Shown here: positions 11,701-24,706 of the stretch, one piece after another
Layout: each line of letters opens with the position of its first letter
How positions within the stretch are numbered: position 1 is the first letter of the stretch
DNA from: Lingula anatina
Lineage: Eukaryota; Brachiopoda; Lingulata; Lingulida; Lingulidae
Reading direction: 5' to 3'
DNA: 64,000 nucleotides
NCBI RefSeq assembly: GCF_001039355.2
Contig: NW_019775847.1
Location: forward strand, 34,581-98,580
Made by a program: the position numbers and the translations under genes
The notes under the pieces: generated by a model
What the model saw: the letters and a program-made list of their open reading frames with translations, nothing else
The model's database searches: none
What the model was told of the DNA's origin: nothing

Positions 11701-12445
11701 ACATGTAGTATACTGATTTTTGTGTAACCTTTTCAGTTTTGTTTGCATATTATTCTGAACTTGGAAAAGACTTGGATTATCTTGTAAATATAAGCTTCCC
11801 ATGTTTTTATGTCGCTCCTGATTCCCATGTTTGGAAATGTACATTTTCATCCACAATTACGCACTGTATGATATTTATTTTCTGATTTATTGCAAAGAAA
11901 ACAAAAACAAAAACAAAATATCTATTGGCAAAACATCCTGGAATCTTACAAACATGAAGAAATTTTGGCGACTGTTCGATTTCGTGTGCAAAATTCAACA
12001 AGACGACATAGGACAAGGTGTGCTTACATGCGCGTGTGCATTAGTGCACGAATGGCGCTTACAGCAGATTATATGCATTTTTAAAATTGTTACAACCTCT
12101 GAATTTGGACGGAAATGTTTTTGATTTAATTCGATGAAGACAAAGTAATATTTGTCAAAAATCCATTTTGTTCATTATCAGTGTTTGCCAAAGTCTTTCA
12201 AATGTTACAATCCTGAACTTTTTTTCGTAAATCAAAGGATTCTGTATTTTAGTAACAATGTTCAAAATGCATAAAAATCTTCGACTTGTTTCATATACAG
12301 ATAAATATATACTGCCTTTTTGATTTGCTTTAATTTGGAGGAAAAAAATGCTATATTTTCATTATTTTTGTAAAAAGCTTAATGCTGTGAATAATTCATT
12401 TTGACAGTAATAAACGTACAAATGCTTTAAAAAAAGTTTATTATT

Positions 12446-12812
12446 CTAGCTCGCCTCGAACTCATCATCTCCTGTTCATGATTGTGCCGTCTTACCTATT
12501 GAGCCACCGACTCTTCTTGCCTTTCTCTTTGGTCTTAGGACCCACTTGACGCAGTTTGAATTACTCGTTTAGATTTTTTTTGCAAAAGGTAATTTGCTGG
12601 GACCTAGAAGCGCCAGGTTTCGAACCCAAGTCTTGCTGTGTCCGAGTCTCGCGTGCTATCCACTCTCCTAAGTGTTCCCACCCACCCACCCCTGGTAGAC
12701 TTTCCTTTTATAGTAACTAAAGGGAATTTTGAAAAGCCCTTTCGGAAAAGAATCTAATACGTTCCAAGTACTCAAATCGAACCCCAACCCTTAGAGTTCC
12801 ACCGAGCCAATG
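12446..12812 (-). mobile_element. three tRNA-like (SINE-type) relics in a row
   Basis: On the minus strand three segments show RNA polymerase III box A and box B-like blocks in the right order and about a tRNA apart: TGGCTCAATAGGTAAG with GAGTTCGAGGC (12,506-12,453); TAGGAGAGTGGATAGC with GGGTTCGAAACC (12,670-12,616); TGGCTCGGTGGAA with GGGGTTCGATT (12,809-12,775). None folds into a complete cloverleaf with a paired acceptor stem by eye, so they are better read as tRNA-derived SINE heads or decayed tRNA copies than as functional tRNAs. Confidence 0.5.
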
Positions 12813-15800
12813 AAAATGCCAAGTCATTTTGCATATAATTGTTAAGTATTTTATTTGAAGCAAAATAAACTGTCACTAGTGTATTCTCATATTTTCAAAC
12901 ATCCACTTGTTAAAGATTTTTAAAAAATATTTTAATCACAGTTTTGAATGCTCAGATATGTATAACAAAATTTTGACAAATATACTATCTAATGAACTAC
13001 TTGACTAATGTTTGAATAAGATTTTACAATTTCATTTTAAACAAAAACAACGGCAGATCTAGTAGCTGTCTCACCCCACACCACAGCAGGAAAAAAGCTT
13101 TACTCTGACATGATAAATTTTGATTTTACAAGTCGCAAAAATACTTCAGATTGCCAAGAATTTTCAAAATGTGACACCCTTTCAGAATAACACGTTTCTG
13201 CCTTTGTTTTTGTTTCAGAAGAACTATAAAGTGCTGTGAATTTTTCTCACAATTTATACGACAAAATTCCGACAGTTATTGCTTGGAAGGAAAAAACAAT
13301 TTTACTATTTTTTGCAAGTAATTGCCAAAAGCCGTTTGTGAAATAAATCTCAACAACCGATACTTTCAAATTACAAAATTACAAAATTCAAACTACAAGA
13401 GATACACTTGAATGGGGAATGTTAACAAAATCCCCTAGAGACATTGATTATCAAAAAAAAAAAAAAAAAAAAAAAAACATTTAGCAATTGCAACATGTGT
13501 AATTAACAAACCTAGACAAAATGGAGGGACAAATCATGGTATTACATGAACTTACACCACCTTACATTTCTATTTTAAAGTAAAAAAAAAATTGTAACAA
13601 ATGGTTTGTAACTTGTTTGAACATAAATGATGTTCTCATACGAGAGCATAAACTAATTTATACATCTGCTGCTCGATATACTGAAGACGCTGCCGAGAAA
13701 GAATTGTTAAAAAGCAGCAGAGTTTTGAAAATGGGAAACTTTGGATCACCTGACTTTTCCCTTCATCTTTATGCAAAAGTGAAATCTGTTCAACAAATTT
13801 ATGCCACAAAAGCAATCCATAATTAACAAATAATTACAAAAAATATATATATATATATATATTGCATATACTACTCACCTAAACTTAAGAAAAAATAAGT
13901 AATATGAAGATTACAATCAAGAAGAGCAAAGTTAGATAAATAACAAAAATCGTTTAGTATACTCATGTTCTTTTAATGCACAGTTTAACAGGTAGACTTG
14001 GATTAGCCAAATCAGTTTGCAACTACATGTAATTATCGCAAATTGAGCCTTAAATGTGTGTACTTTATATACTCCATTACTCAAACAAAATGATCGATTG
14101 TGGTCCGTAAAATAACACTTTTCACTCGACAAGACAGCAAGTTTTCAAGCTTAAAAAGATTTTACAGATACGAGGTATTAAGTAACTAGATTTTGAGTCA
14201 CCCTCGCTGTGGAGATGAAGACGTGTGATTTCACACTTGGCGATAGAATTATACAAATTTGGAACCCCAAACGGGGTTTTTAGATCGTAGTTTTCGAAAC
14301 GGTTTTTGGATAAAGTAAACCTAAAAGGAAAATTGCTGAAATTTCCAAAAAATAATAATAATTAATTGCTTTATTAAAGGTCTAAACCGCATTGCATGCC
14401 TTCAAAATCAAAAATTTAATTCCGGGAGTTCGAAGCGAGAGAAAATATTGTAAATGCTATGGTCCAGGTGACGAGTGAAATGTTCGCCATTTAGAAAATA
14501 AAAAATATGAAAGTTTTTGATTTTTTGATAGAATTTTGTCAATTAAGCATTAAATAATTTTGAAAATTGTTTGAATTGATTATGTTCAATTTGTAAGATC
14601 AATAACTTAAGACTGCTTCAGTACGTTTTATTTCTCTTCAAACCACTTTAAAGGACGTAACATAAATCACCAAATGAGCAAAATTACATGATCAGGTGCT
14701 TTTTTTTCTTTTCATGAAAAGGTTAAATATCATCATTTTCGAATTTTCCTGGACTAGTTTTCCGTATTTCTGAGCATTACATTTGCATAGAAGTAAATAT
14801 CAAGCCACAACTTGCTGTCTTGCTGAAGAATACCGCAAATAGTTTTACAAACGCCACGGGGGCAAACTCAGACTTATGATTATAGTAAGACATGTTTAAA
14901 GGCATAAGGGGCGGTTTTATTCTTTGGTTAAATATAACAAATTTTGTTACTAATGACTACGCAGTGTTAAATATGCTGCTATTTAATTTTTTAACGAGAG
15001 GCTTTAACATTGGAAGTTAAAGAATCATGGTAAATTGCTTTGGGCAGGGCGTTTTGATTAGACAACGTGATATTGACATTAGCTATAAATGAGAAATATC
15101 AAAATTACGTTCAAACATTACTTGCAAACTGGCGCTAGCATTTCGCTCCATATGCCTTGAAAATGTCTGCTTTCATAATCAGTCACGCAGAAAGCAGTGT
15201 GTAACTATTAACTAGGTCACATACTTCAATGGATCGAAATATTACGTTTTAGTATTATTTGTGAAATCATGCCAAAATTAGAAATGGAAGTTTATCAGTA
15301 ATCCGTTATCCTGATCTTTAATTTTCAATTATGACTATTTTGCTGTTCTATAATTTTGACACAATCGTATTAAAACCAATTACAAAATTTCAACAACCAA
15401 AATTCGAAAAGAGCCATACCACAGAATTTTCCCCATCGTGTCTATTTCGTAAGTAAAAATTTACTGCCACAACTAATTTTACCGATGTAGTTTAAAATTC
15501 TGCGTAGTTAACATGAGGTACAACTGCAATTTTCACTGTCATGAAGGTATGTGATGAAATAAAGGAGGCATGGAGGACACAAAATATCACGTGGGGAAAA
15601 TAATGATGGATGGCAAAACCCAGTGAACAACATGCATGCGTCAAACCCGCTCTTAAAATGCATCAAATATGCGTTTTCGAAAAATACCTAAAACCACTGT
15701 CTTAGAACGTTTCGTTGAATCGGTTAAAACTGAAATATCCATATACTTGGTATCCTGACCGCCTAGCATCCACACCCTGGTCACTCAGAACTGAAGAAGA

Positions 15801-16547
15801 AGAAGTGACATCTCTTTCAGGGGTTCACGTTTCAAATGATCCATCGGGGTAGAAGGCAGGAAAGGCTAGGTGACCGCCCTTTCTCTTTATCAAGTACCAT
15901 AATTTGACAGACAAAATTTCATTAACAATGTACTAAAATAGTAAAATATAGGAAGCTTTTGTTTCCCGCATATTTCAAAATACACTAAAATAAATTAATT
16001 AAATTAAGTTTCACAACCTTACACACCCCAAAGTAAAATGACATAATGTAGGTCACTGGCTTTCCTTATATGGTATACAGCATGCTGCAATCTGAGCAGT
16101 TTTTGCCAGGTTTGACAAACCAAACCGTTCTATAGCGCCATCTGGAGGGGGAAAGAAATTATCATCTCTGCTGCAATCGGTACCTTAGCGTGTGTGTGTG
16201 TGTGTGCGTGTGCACGCGCTTGTGCGTGCTTAATCTCTAGCATCAGAGAAATGACGATAATAATGCAAATCGAACTGGCATATATACAAATAAAGTAATA
16301 GTCATTTACGAGAATCACACCAACAGTACATGTTATCTGCAAACTGTACGGGCATTACCTCTGCCCTCACGGTCAGCTGTCATCTTGGATCTATTAATTA
16401 TATGAATCCAAAAACCATATAAAACGACCTTAGCATACTATACCAGTCTACCATGATGTGAAATGTAATGATAAAATAAATAAACCCATTATTAGAATAG
16501 ACTTGATGGAATGTGAATAGATAATCTATCAAAAATCGGCTAAGTAC

Positions 16548-16728
16548 TAAGAATGATGTGATTTTTCTTCAGTCAATAGCTAATATTGAGATAGGTTTTA
16601 CCTCCAATATTTCGATGTCTATCAGGACATCTTCTTCAGGGAATGAGGCTATCCAGGTGTATAGCCTCTACTCACTAACCTATCTCAATATTAGCTGTTG
16701 ACTGAAGAAAAAAATCACATCATTCTTA
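16548..16728. mobile_element. MITE-like element with terminal inverted repeats of about 48 bp
   Basis: The left end TAAGAATGATGTGATTTTTC and following bases (caattaatattgagatagg-like) are mirrored at the right end (CCTATCTCAATATTAGC ... CACATCATTCTTA) with a few mismatches. The spacer of about 80 bp contains tatttcgatgtctatcagg, a string like the 3' tails of some retroelements. No coding capacity. Confidence 0.75.
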
Positions 16729-17668
16729 TAACTTAACACAGCTGATGAAATTCTTTTCCGGCTAAGTACTAGTATTTTAACCAAATTGAAAGAAAAAAAG
16801 ACATGCATGCACCACACTAATATATTTCATTATATATGAAAACTTCAGATTACGAAACAAAATTCCGACTAGGCTATGCAAGACGACCTCTGAGGAAGCC
16901 CCTGTCGATAGAGCAGCAATGCAGACAACTTCTGCGGTGGACTGGGATCTAAAAGCGCCATTAGCTAAAACTACCCATAAAAAAGTGTGTAAAACAAACG
17001 TCTTTCGAAACTCCCTACCTATAACCCTTGGCAGGAATACCGGATTGTTTAGAAGTATTTTTTCAAACACTGAGATCCCACAAAGAAGAGAATGCATCAA
17101 AACAAATAGAATATTAGCAGTCTTCTATTTCCAGTAACCTGGCCCATACTTTTGGCACCATCGAATTACCTGCTGCACACCTTGTCTTCAGTCAGTGAGT
17201 TGGAATCAATCAAATACAAGCCCAAACCAGAGACCCTTTTATGACCAAGAGCAACTTAATGGTAAATTTGAACAGTTTAGCGTAGGGCCCACCTAGCCAG
17301 CTCAGGGACGAGACCAACACAATATTTTCTGAAGCAGGCTGCCTACTCGGCATTATAGAGCAGCAGCTTGTTCAGAATCTGTCTTCATTTCATGGCAATG
17401 TTTAAAAACTTTGACTTCTACATATCACCTGTATCTGTTATTTGGCCTTATAAACAACTTAAACTGTCTAGATAACAAATTAAAACTACCGAAATGAGGG
17501 CACGTGCAATTTAGTTTTGAGTAACTTCCACAACCATTTTCATCTTTCCCTATCCAAACTTCTTAAATGTCCTTAGCTTGATTTAAAGGTTTTGTCAAAT
17601 GTTATGACTAGACACTATTTGTCTGGATATATAACCATTACATTCACTTTCCTGATAGACCATTAGGG

Positions 17669-17757
17669 AATTAGCGGCATCGCTTTTTAAGCGGGGTCGG
17701 CCATTTTTTAGTCGTCGGATCAGTTAGTCCTCGGATCATCTGTTCTGAATGCGCTCT
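17669..17757. mobile_element. fragment related to the family 3 element
   Basis: The blocks GGAATTAGCGGCATCGC, TTTTTAAGCGGGGTCGGCCA and GAATGCGCTC parallel the right half of the element at 4915-5270 (gggaattaagcggcaagc, ttagtgggtcgcca, gaatgcgctc). Only one end is clear. Confidence 0.5.
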
Positions 17758-18236
17758 TTGACATAAAACAGCGATATGACTCACCATCCCTAGAAAAAAT
17801 CCTACAGCCCATTTACGAAAATTCTAAAGATTTTCACTCATAGAGACACAGCACTTTTATTATTATTCAACCGAACAGAACGAGAAGTGTATTGTTGTAT
17901 TAAAAAGGGTATAAAGGCTTCAAACTCAGCTGAATTCTCCGCGGCCCTGCTGCGTACGGGTATAATAATAAAAAAATCACATATTGTTCGTCTTAAGCAG
18001 CCTAGTTTCTCCAGAGGAACGTCTTTCTGCTATTTCATTCTCTGCACAGAGGGATCTCTCACTACGCCTAAGGTAAAAAAACGTAAATTTGTCTGGTGAT
18101 GTTTTTTTAACCAGAAACAATTTTATCTTCAAGCCATTCTGAACGCAGGTTTTGCCTGAGGTTGAATGAACATTGATCCGTCGCAAGAACGTCTCTCGTG
18201 CACTTATTTTTGATTTCTAACCAAACGCAGGTGACA

Positions 18237-19167
18237 ATGGCTGGAGAAGGGACGTACCAGTGCACCCTCGACGACGAAGCGTTGGAGACTGCGAAAAGAG
18301 AACTAAATGAAGACCCAATCGAGCGCGCATCGCAGATAGAAACGCTAAGAAATTGGGTAAAGCAGCAACCCCACTTGAGAGCACGAACAGGTAATCGGTT
18401 AAATCAATCAAAACCATAACCTCGTGCCGCTTAACCACATGTCAGCTCGTATTTTTTACTGTAACGTAACTCATCTTCATCTCCTTATTTCTCGAAGCAG
18501 GTATAAATAATGATTCAATGCAACCTCAGATTTCAAAATCCATTTTGTTTTAAATAGAGAGTGATTGGAGAAAGAAATTCTGCACAGGTACCTGATTGCC
18601 TAATGACGTTCAGCCAAGATTTCAACCGATCCCAATATGCAAAACCAAGGGTATTTTTAAGTAAGAAAGGAAAGATTGCACAAGGACAGTGAAATTTAAG
18701 GACACTATAAGCGTTTGCCAAAAACTTCTTATTTAAAACCTTACATACATTCTTTTAGATTACAGGTAAATCTCCAGTGCTCAGTGACTAAACTAATAAA
18801 CATTTATACACAGCATCAGATGGGTGACTTCATGATTGCGATTTTAGGGTAAAATGGCAAAATCAGCTTCTCAAATTTCTCCTTTACCCGAGCACCCACG
18901 AACACCGTTTCATAGCCAATTTGAAGACACCATTAAGTACTCCAAAATCCTGCCAGCGATTTTTCTTTAAAACCTAAGTTCATATTTTATCGTTGACAAA
19001 GCAAATAACGCCTTTGTGCTTGAATAACTAATTTTGCAATTTCAAAAGTTAATTCGCTCTCTGGGCAATTGTATATTTTTTACTTTTCAGGTATCGTGAT
19101 TGTTTTAAGTGTTTTATTATAATGATTAAGATATTTAAGTATAATTACTCGCTATGGGTCACACACA

Positions 19168-19225
<58 letters not shown>

Positions 19226-22200
19226 CTTCAAGGCATCACATCCAACCACTAGACAGGACGCCATTTCCCCACGTGTCTAATATCTTCATCAAGCCTGTTT
19301 TTTTTTTTTTTTTTTTTTTTCTTTTTTTTTTTTTTTGGGGGGGGGGGGGGGGGGAGACCAGTCCATAATCTCTTTTAAGTAAACCGTCCCTTTTTCAAAA
19401 AGGAAAAATCCCAATAACACTATACGGAAAGAAGAAGAAAAAGAAGTTAAATGTGACGCATTTCACTGCGTGCATCCCTACGGTGCACTTCAAAACTAGT
19501 TTTAAGACACGATTTTCTCATCTTTTAAAATTGCTTATTGTCAACGGCATTTGTACGGAAGAAAGGCCGCCTAAGCTTGGTGTAAAGCCTAATGGGTATG
19601 AGTCATAAGTCATTCGCTGATTGAAAATGCACTATGACCCTAGGTATCGCGATATTATTTTAGCTTACGCCAAAGTACTAGTACTTATATGCGTCTTCGT
19701 CTTACCTCTTTTTTTTTAGTTGCTCTCTATTTGCCGTCTGATCTGTTCATATTGGTTCCATTTATTTTTCAGTTTAGGGTTAAATGTGTTGAAAATAATT
19801 TTCTTTTAACGTAGATGACAACTTCTTGCTCAGCTTCTTGCGCCCTAGTAAATTCAGCCAACTTCGGGCGCAGGAGAAACTTGACAATTACTACACCATG
19901 CGGTCCGTACCAGATAAAGGTGTGCCTGAATGGTTTGAAAACCTTGACCCAGCCGATCCCAAGCTCATAGAACTGTTAGAGATGAAGTAAGTAAAAACCA
20001 AATACGTTACGTAACGGTTCCAATGGCGATAGTGCTGCCATTTAGCGGTCGCACTACACACTAAAAGTAGAAATTGTAGAAATACAACTTTGATTCACTT
20101 AAACTGAAAACTTCTATGACTAACGAAAAAAATCATATCATTCCAACATATTTGCTGATTTTTACAGATAATTTTAAGAATGTAACCTCTACAAGAATAA
20201 ATTTAGGATAATATCTCCCATATATAAAACATACAGGCGAATTATCAGGGTGAACCTCTCAGTAAAAACGGACTTTGGTCGCGCATTCCATATTTCTTAT
20301 TGAAATCATATTTAAATGCAAGTTGCAGTTGTAGAATCGTAAACAGCAATCGTCATTTCACTCAATTATTTGTTAGATGATTATCTTGTGTTGTATTATT
20401 TATTTATATATTTTATTTATTAACATGTTCTTCAAATTAATCTTTTATTCATTTAATACAGTGACATGTGGTCCCTATTGTTTACCCTATGAACTCTTTG
20501 TTTCAGAGTTCTCTTTCCATTACCTGGGCGTGACGACAAAGGGCGAAAGGTGGTGATCACTACGATGTGTAGGTGTTGAAGGTTTCCATTATAGAAATAA
20601 CTTTCTCTTAGTCTGTGGACTCTAGTATTCTTCTGAATATCAAAATTTAAAACATTTTATGCGGCCTACTGCTATGGGGCGTACGAAGCTATGTAGAATG
20701 AACTTGACTAGAATGAACTTGGCTCGAGAATGACTTCACTTAACTATAAGACCTAGCTTAACTGTATATGAATAGGCTAATATAAAAGTCTCTTTGAAAG
20801 ACTGAGAAAAACATAAATGAAACATTAAATGATTTCTTAATTTTTTACTGATATCGCCTTTTTTCTCAGAGGATATCAAATAGATATATGATCTGTCTGC
20901 ACAGAAACTTTCTGGACAAGACAACATTAATAATAATGATGATGATGATTATGATAATGATGATGATGGATTATTCAGCTAAAAACATATAAAAATATAC
21001 ATTTTAATTAAAAATAATCGATTTCGGCCACGAGCAAATATGAAATAAATGTGTTAGTTAAGAGCAAGTTTTAGATATAAACACATTCGATAAACACAAA
21101 TTTTTTGAGTTTGGAGGAAAACTTTAAACCGGGAACGGGATAAAACCGCTTTAAAGTCTTTTACTCCTTACGCCCAGCCAAGGCACAGTGCAGTTAATCT
21201 TGAGTCCACTTTTCCTAGCCTACGACCCGGCCAGACCTAACGTCATCGTGGATATGTGTAGGCTGATCATACTCACCCTGGATATATTACTGAAGGACGA
21301 AAAAACCCAGGTTTACGGCCTAGTGGACTTCACGGACTGTACTGACCTGTCTGTCGGCCACCTGACCCAGTGGACCAGAGATCTTATAGCGAAATCGGTG
21401 AAAGTGTTTCAGGTAAAAGTTGCAGTGGGTCCTGGATTATGATTTTTTGATTATTATAAAAACGCGCGCGCGCGCGCGCGCGTGCGTGTGTGTGTGTGAG
21501 AGAGATGGAATTGTCTATATGTTTTGAAGGATGAAAAATACCACAAATATAAGCAAAACACCCCAAGTCACATTTGTTTTATTTTTGTTAATGTTTTAAC
21601 ATTAAAATGAAGAACGCATTGATAACTTATTTTATTTTAAAAGGATAAAGTGCAGGCCTCTTGGCTGATATGTGGGCAATATGGCCTAGATTTGGAATTG
21701 ATTTTTTACAGTTTTCATTTCTATAACTTCAGGACGCCTATCCAATACGATGGAAAAGTTCCAACTACTACAACACACCTGTTATCTTCAATGCTACATG
21801 GGAGATCTGCAAACTCTTCATGAAGGAAAAGTTTGTAAATCGGGTGAGATATATGACGGATCCTTTAAAAATGCAAGATATTTTCTTATCAAATTGAAGC
21901 GATATTTAAAGCATTATGTCTCTCTGGCTCATCACTGTATAACTATATAATGGCCAAAGACAAAGCACACAAGTAAGATTTATTGTTTGAAAGAAATGAT
22001 GCATAGTATAGATCATAAAAAAATTTTGCGATGATATCAAACTGGTGTCTGTTAACCTGGAGAATGTTATCATGATCGAAACTGGAGAATGTTATTAAAA
22101 TAATGTGACACATTAAATCAAAGCATACAGACACGAAAATTAAGATTAACTGGGTTAAAAGCTTTCAATCTATTTTAATTTTATTTCACCGATTCATCAT

Positions 22201-22748
22201 ATTTTGTAACACACAGAAACCCGATTAAAGCATGAGGAAATAATTGCACTTATTCTTTCTTTTCAAAGACTCACTTTCACTGGGGTAGTCTTGACTCTGT
22301 TTATAAGGAGATCCCAAAGCGAATGCTACCCGAGGAATACGGTGGCGAGGCGGGGCCAATGGAAGACATAATACGTGAGTATGTTTCATTTGGTCAGTAT
22401 TACATTAAGTTTACATTTATTTTACATTAAAACTGTGACGTTGCAAATGAGAATCCACCAATTTGGTTCTTAACGAGGGCCATCTAACTTTATGGCCCAA
22501 AATAATCCTTTCAATTATGCAACACGTATACTGTTACTTAAACGAAAGAAACGGATGACTTAATGTCCATATCAAAACTTCATTCCCCAGAAAACTGGAA
22601 GGAAGAAATGCTCTCATACCGGGACGAGATATTGAAAGACGCTGAATACGGCATTGATGAGGAAAAACGACCCAAACCGACAGAAACAGCTAACGATGGC
22701 GAATGGGGTATTATGGGATCGTTCCGAAGGTTGACAACAGCTGATTAA
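18237..22748 (+). CDS. CRAL-TRIO (Sec14-like) lipid-transfer protein, alpha-TTP/clavesin-like
   Basis: Seven coding exons: 18237-18390, 19815-19986, 20507-20568, 21219-21412, 21733-21843, 22269-22374 and 22591-22748, stop TAA. All phases join to 318 residues, typical for the alpha-tocopherol-transfer/clavesin/RLBP1-like group. The CRAL-TRIO N-terminal helical region is about residues 30-80 (DNFLLSFLRPSKF). The lipid-binding domain is about 100-265, with VYGLVDFTDCTDLS (161-174), the helix-strand signature FQDAYPIRWKSSNYYNTPVI (193-212) and the end motif MLPEEYGGEAGP. Such proteins carry a hydrophobic ligand between membranes in the cytosol; the ligand here cannot be told. The ATG lies 6 nt after a good acceptor (ACGCAG at 18,230), so a 5'UTR exon upstream is likely. 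A decayed partial copy lies at 8711-8765. Confidence 0.9.
19158..19354. repeat. compound microsatellite and homopolymer block in CRAL-TRIO intron 1
   Basis: (CA)n followed by (GA)n at about 19,158-19,226, then a T-rich run and a G run of about 18 nt at about 19,298-19,354. Lengths at such tracts are often unreliable in assemblies. Confidence 0.85.
21463..21502. repeat. (CG)n/(TG)n microsatellite in CRAL-TRIO intron 4
   Basis: A CG dinucleotide run (about 21,463-21,481) grading into TG then GA. A pure CG run is unusual in AT-rich DNA. It starts about 50 nt after the exon 4 donor. Confidence 0.8.
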
Positions 22749-22784
22749 TACCACGTGATGCATGCAGATAAATGCCAACACATT

Positions 22785-22790
22785 AATAAA
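22785..22790 (+). terminator. polyadenylation signal of the CRAL-TRIO gene
   Basis: AATAAA 37 nt after the TAA stop. It would give a very short 3'UTR. Confidence 0.5.
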
Positions 22791-23364
22791 CAAACCCTGT
22801 GGCCTGACGTGCAGTATTCCTTTAGAATGCATTGGTGTTTTTTTTAAGTTTCTCAAATGTTTATTATCGTCAGCTTGCATTTCTTGGTAAACACACTGAG
22901 GAACTTTCGCAGACGAGTCTCAGGGTGACTTTTTGCGTGTGTGTGCGTGTGCTGCCAGTTATGTTGGGGGGGGGGGAGAGGAGGGGTATAGAGCGATTGA
23001 TGAACTAAACAGCTTAGTAAACAAGTATAGTTCACATTAAATATAGCCGGCTTATATATTTAGCCTATTACATTTTTGGCTAAGTAACACATAAATAGTG
23101 ATGTAGCCTACTCACGTGCATATTAAAAAAGGGTAACGGTGTCTAAGAGGGCCTACTCCTCTACATAAAGAAGCTCACTACATTTTATACGCATATTGTA
23201 AAATCAGGCAGGCGCTTATTTAAGCGATAAAGACAATGACCAGCCGTTTTATTCGTCTATGGTCTAGGCCCTATAAGACTATATATGAAGTTAAGGCCAT
23301 AGGGCAGCCAGAATACAGTTGTATGATCGTTAACTCAATACCAGAAGAGCATTCAGAGAGCGTA

Positions 23365-23684
23365 GACCTCCGCCAAGGTCTTTGTGCTGATTAATTGTGG
23401 TAGTTGAGAGCACATTCATTGCACAGCGGGTCAAGGTCAGTGACCCCATCTTGCAATGCCGAAGAATCTTTTTTATATTTTTGGATTCAGATGGTGATCC
23501 GGACCAAGAATCGCCACTAAAATCAGTTAAAAGTTAGCCTGTTCCTCGCCTATACTGAAAGTTTAATGGGAATCTATCCATAACTATTTGAGTTAGGCTA
23601 ATGACAAGCAAACAAACAGAGAGACAGATAGAAAGACGGACGAACGAAGGAAAACACATGTACACAACCTTCTTGGCGGAGGTC
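23365..23684 (-). mobile_element. dispersed non-autonomous repeat with 'gacctccgccaagg' ends
   Basis: The left end GACCTCCGCCAAGG and right end CCTTCTTGGCGGAGGTC are inverted repeats about 320 bp apart. On the minus strand the interior runs through a gttcgtccgtctttc/tctgtttgtttg stretch, an aactcaaatagttatgga block and a gatccggaccaag-like block. I recall this order from a repeat common in marine invertebrate genomes; that recollection has not been checked. Confidence 0.6.
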
Positions 23685-23806
23685 ATGAAGCAAACCAGTC
23701 GCTGCGTTCACGAAAAACAATATGCTATGAATCCACAACTCTACAGTTGATATTGAAATATAACTAACTACAAAGAAGGTACTATAAATCGGCAGTGTTA
23801 TAAGTT

Positions 23807-23807
<1 letters not shown>

Positions 23808-23849
<42 letters not shown>

Positions 23850-23850
23850 G
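23808..23850. repeat. (TAA)n microsatellite
   Basis: An uninterrupted run of ATA/TAA repeats, with a shorter run again at about 23,864-23,880. Confidence 0.9.
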
Positions 23851-24671
23851 GCCTATAAGTTTAGAATAATAATAATAATCACTTACCAAGTGATCATAAA
23901 AGCATTTTGGGTTAAAGACTTATCTCATTAAGCACGCTCGAGCACTGGCCAAATATAATAACCTTCCGAAACAGTAGCCTAAGCGTGTTTAAATATCGAC
24001 CTTTAGTAGTCAGCAAACGCATCTCATCAACAATAATTAAAATGGCTCTGGCCAGTAGAAAGAAAAGATAGATGCAATAATTTTCGTGTCAGTTCATGTG
24101 CTAGTGTTTAGACAGCAGTTTGGTGAATTTAGGTAATTACCAGTTCCGGTTATGTCAAAAAATTTAATATTGATAATCAAAGAATTGGACGAAACCATAG
24201 AGTATAGGTCAAATATAGGAACTTAGTATTTCTTAAAGTTTACTGAACAAGATTAAAAGTCTCCACATTTGACGTGAGATGTGATCCACCTGACGCCCTA
24301 ATAATTGTTATAAAACTGACAAAAAGAGTTTTAAGAATTAGTGGACCTCAAAGGACGCTGAAACTCACAGGTGCAACCCACGGGAAAGACGTAGGGGTGA
24401 CGGTAAAGAGATCGCAGCCCGGCACCTTGGTACCTACATCTTAAATCAAAGAGACGCTGCGCCCACTTCTTTAATCCCATGTAATCCGTATGAGCGTAAT
24501 AAAAGTTCTTCAGAGCAGAGAAAATCAGCGTTATTTATTGACTAAACCGCAACGCGCCGTTGCAGACCACATAAGCCCATAGTGCAAGTTGGTGATAGGA
24601 CAAGATACTTACATATGTATATTATACATGTATAGTATTAAATGGGCTTCGTTTACACAATCTACAACAAT

Positions 24672-24706
24672 AATCCCCGAAGAAGGCCTAGGGGCCGAAA
24701 GCTTGG
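24672..24706 (+). mobile_element. retroelement 3'-tail-like fragment
   Basis: CCCCGAAGAAGGCCTAGGGG followed by CCGAAAGCTTGGA resembles the conserved string that follows the last ORF in several Penelope-like and related retroelements. No reverse-transcriptase coding sequence is adjacent, so this is at most a truncated tail. Confidence 0.35.

Larger units (their letters stand above)
7264..18236. other. long interval with no supported gene
   Basis: Eleven kilobases of AT-rich DNA between the cysteine-rich gene and the CRAL-TRIO gene. Reading frames are short, lack family motifs and have no paired splice sites. Contents I can support are listed separately: a fold-back (7754-7953), a relic CRAL-TRIO exon (8711-8765), tRNA-like relics (12,446-12,812), a poly(A) run (about 13,453-13,477), a GT microsatellite (about 16,190-16,215) and a long-TIR element (16,548-16,728). 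Confidence 0.5.

Noticed and set aside
12453-12670. Functional tRNA genes
   Set aside because: Box A and box B-like motifs are present, but no convincing acceptor stem or anticodon arm could be paired by eye.
16777-17137. Opposed reading frames of 107 and 72 residues as a gene or transposon ORF
   Set aside because: No reverse-transcriptase, transposase or other motif, no splice partners, and both strands are open only by chance. Could be a decayed element, but I cannot support it.
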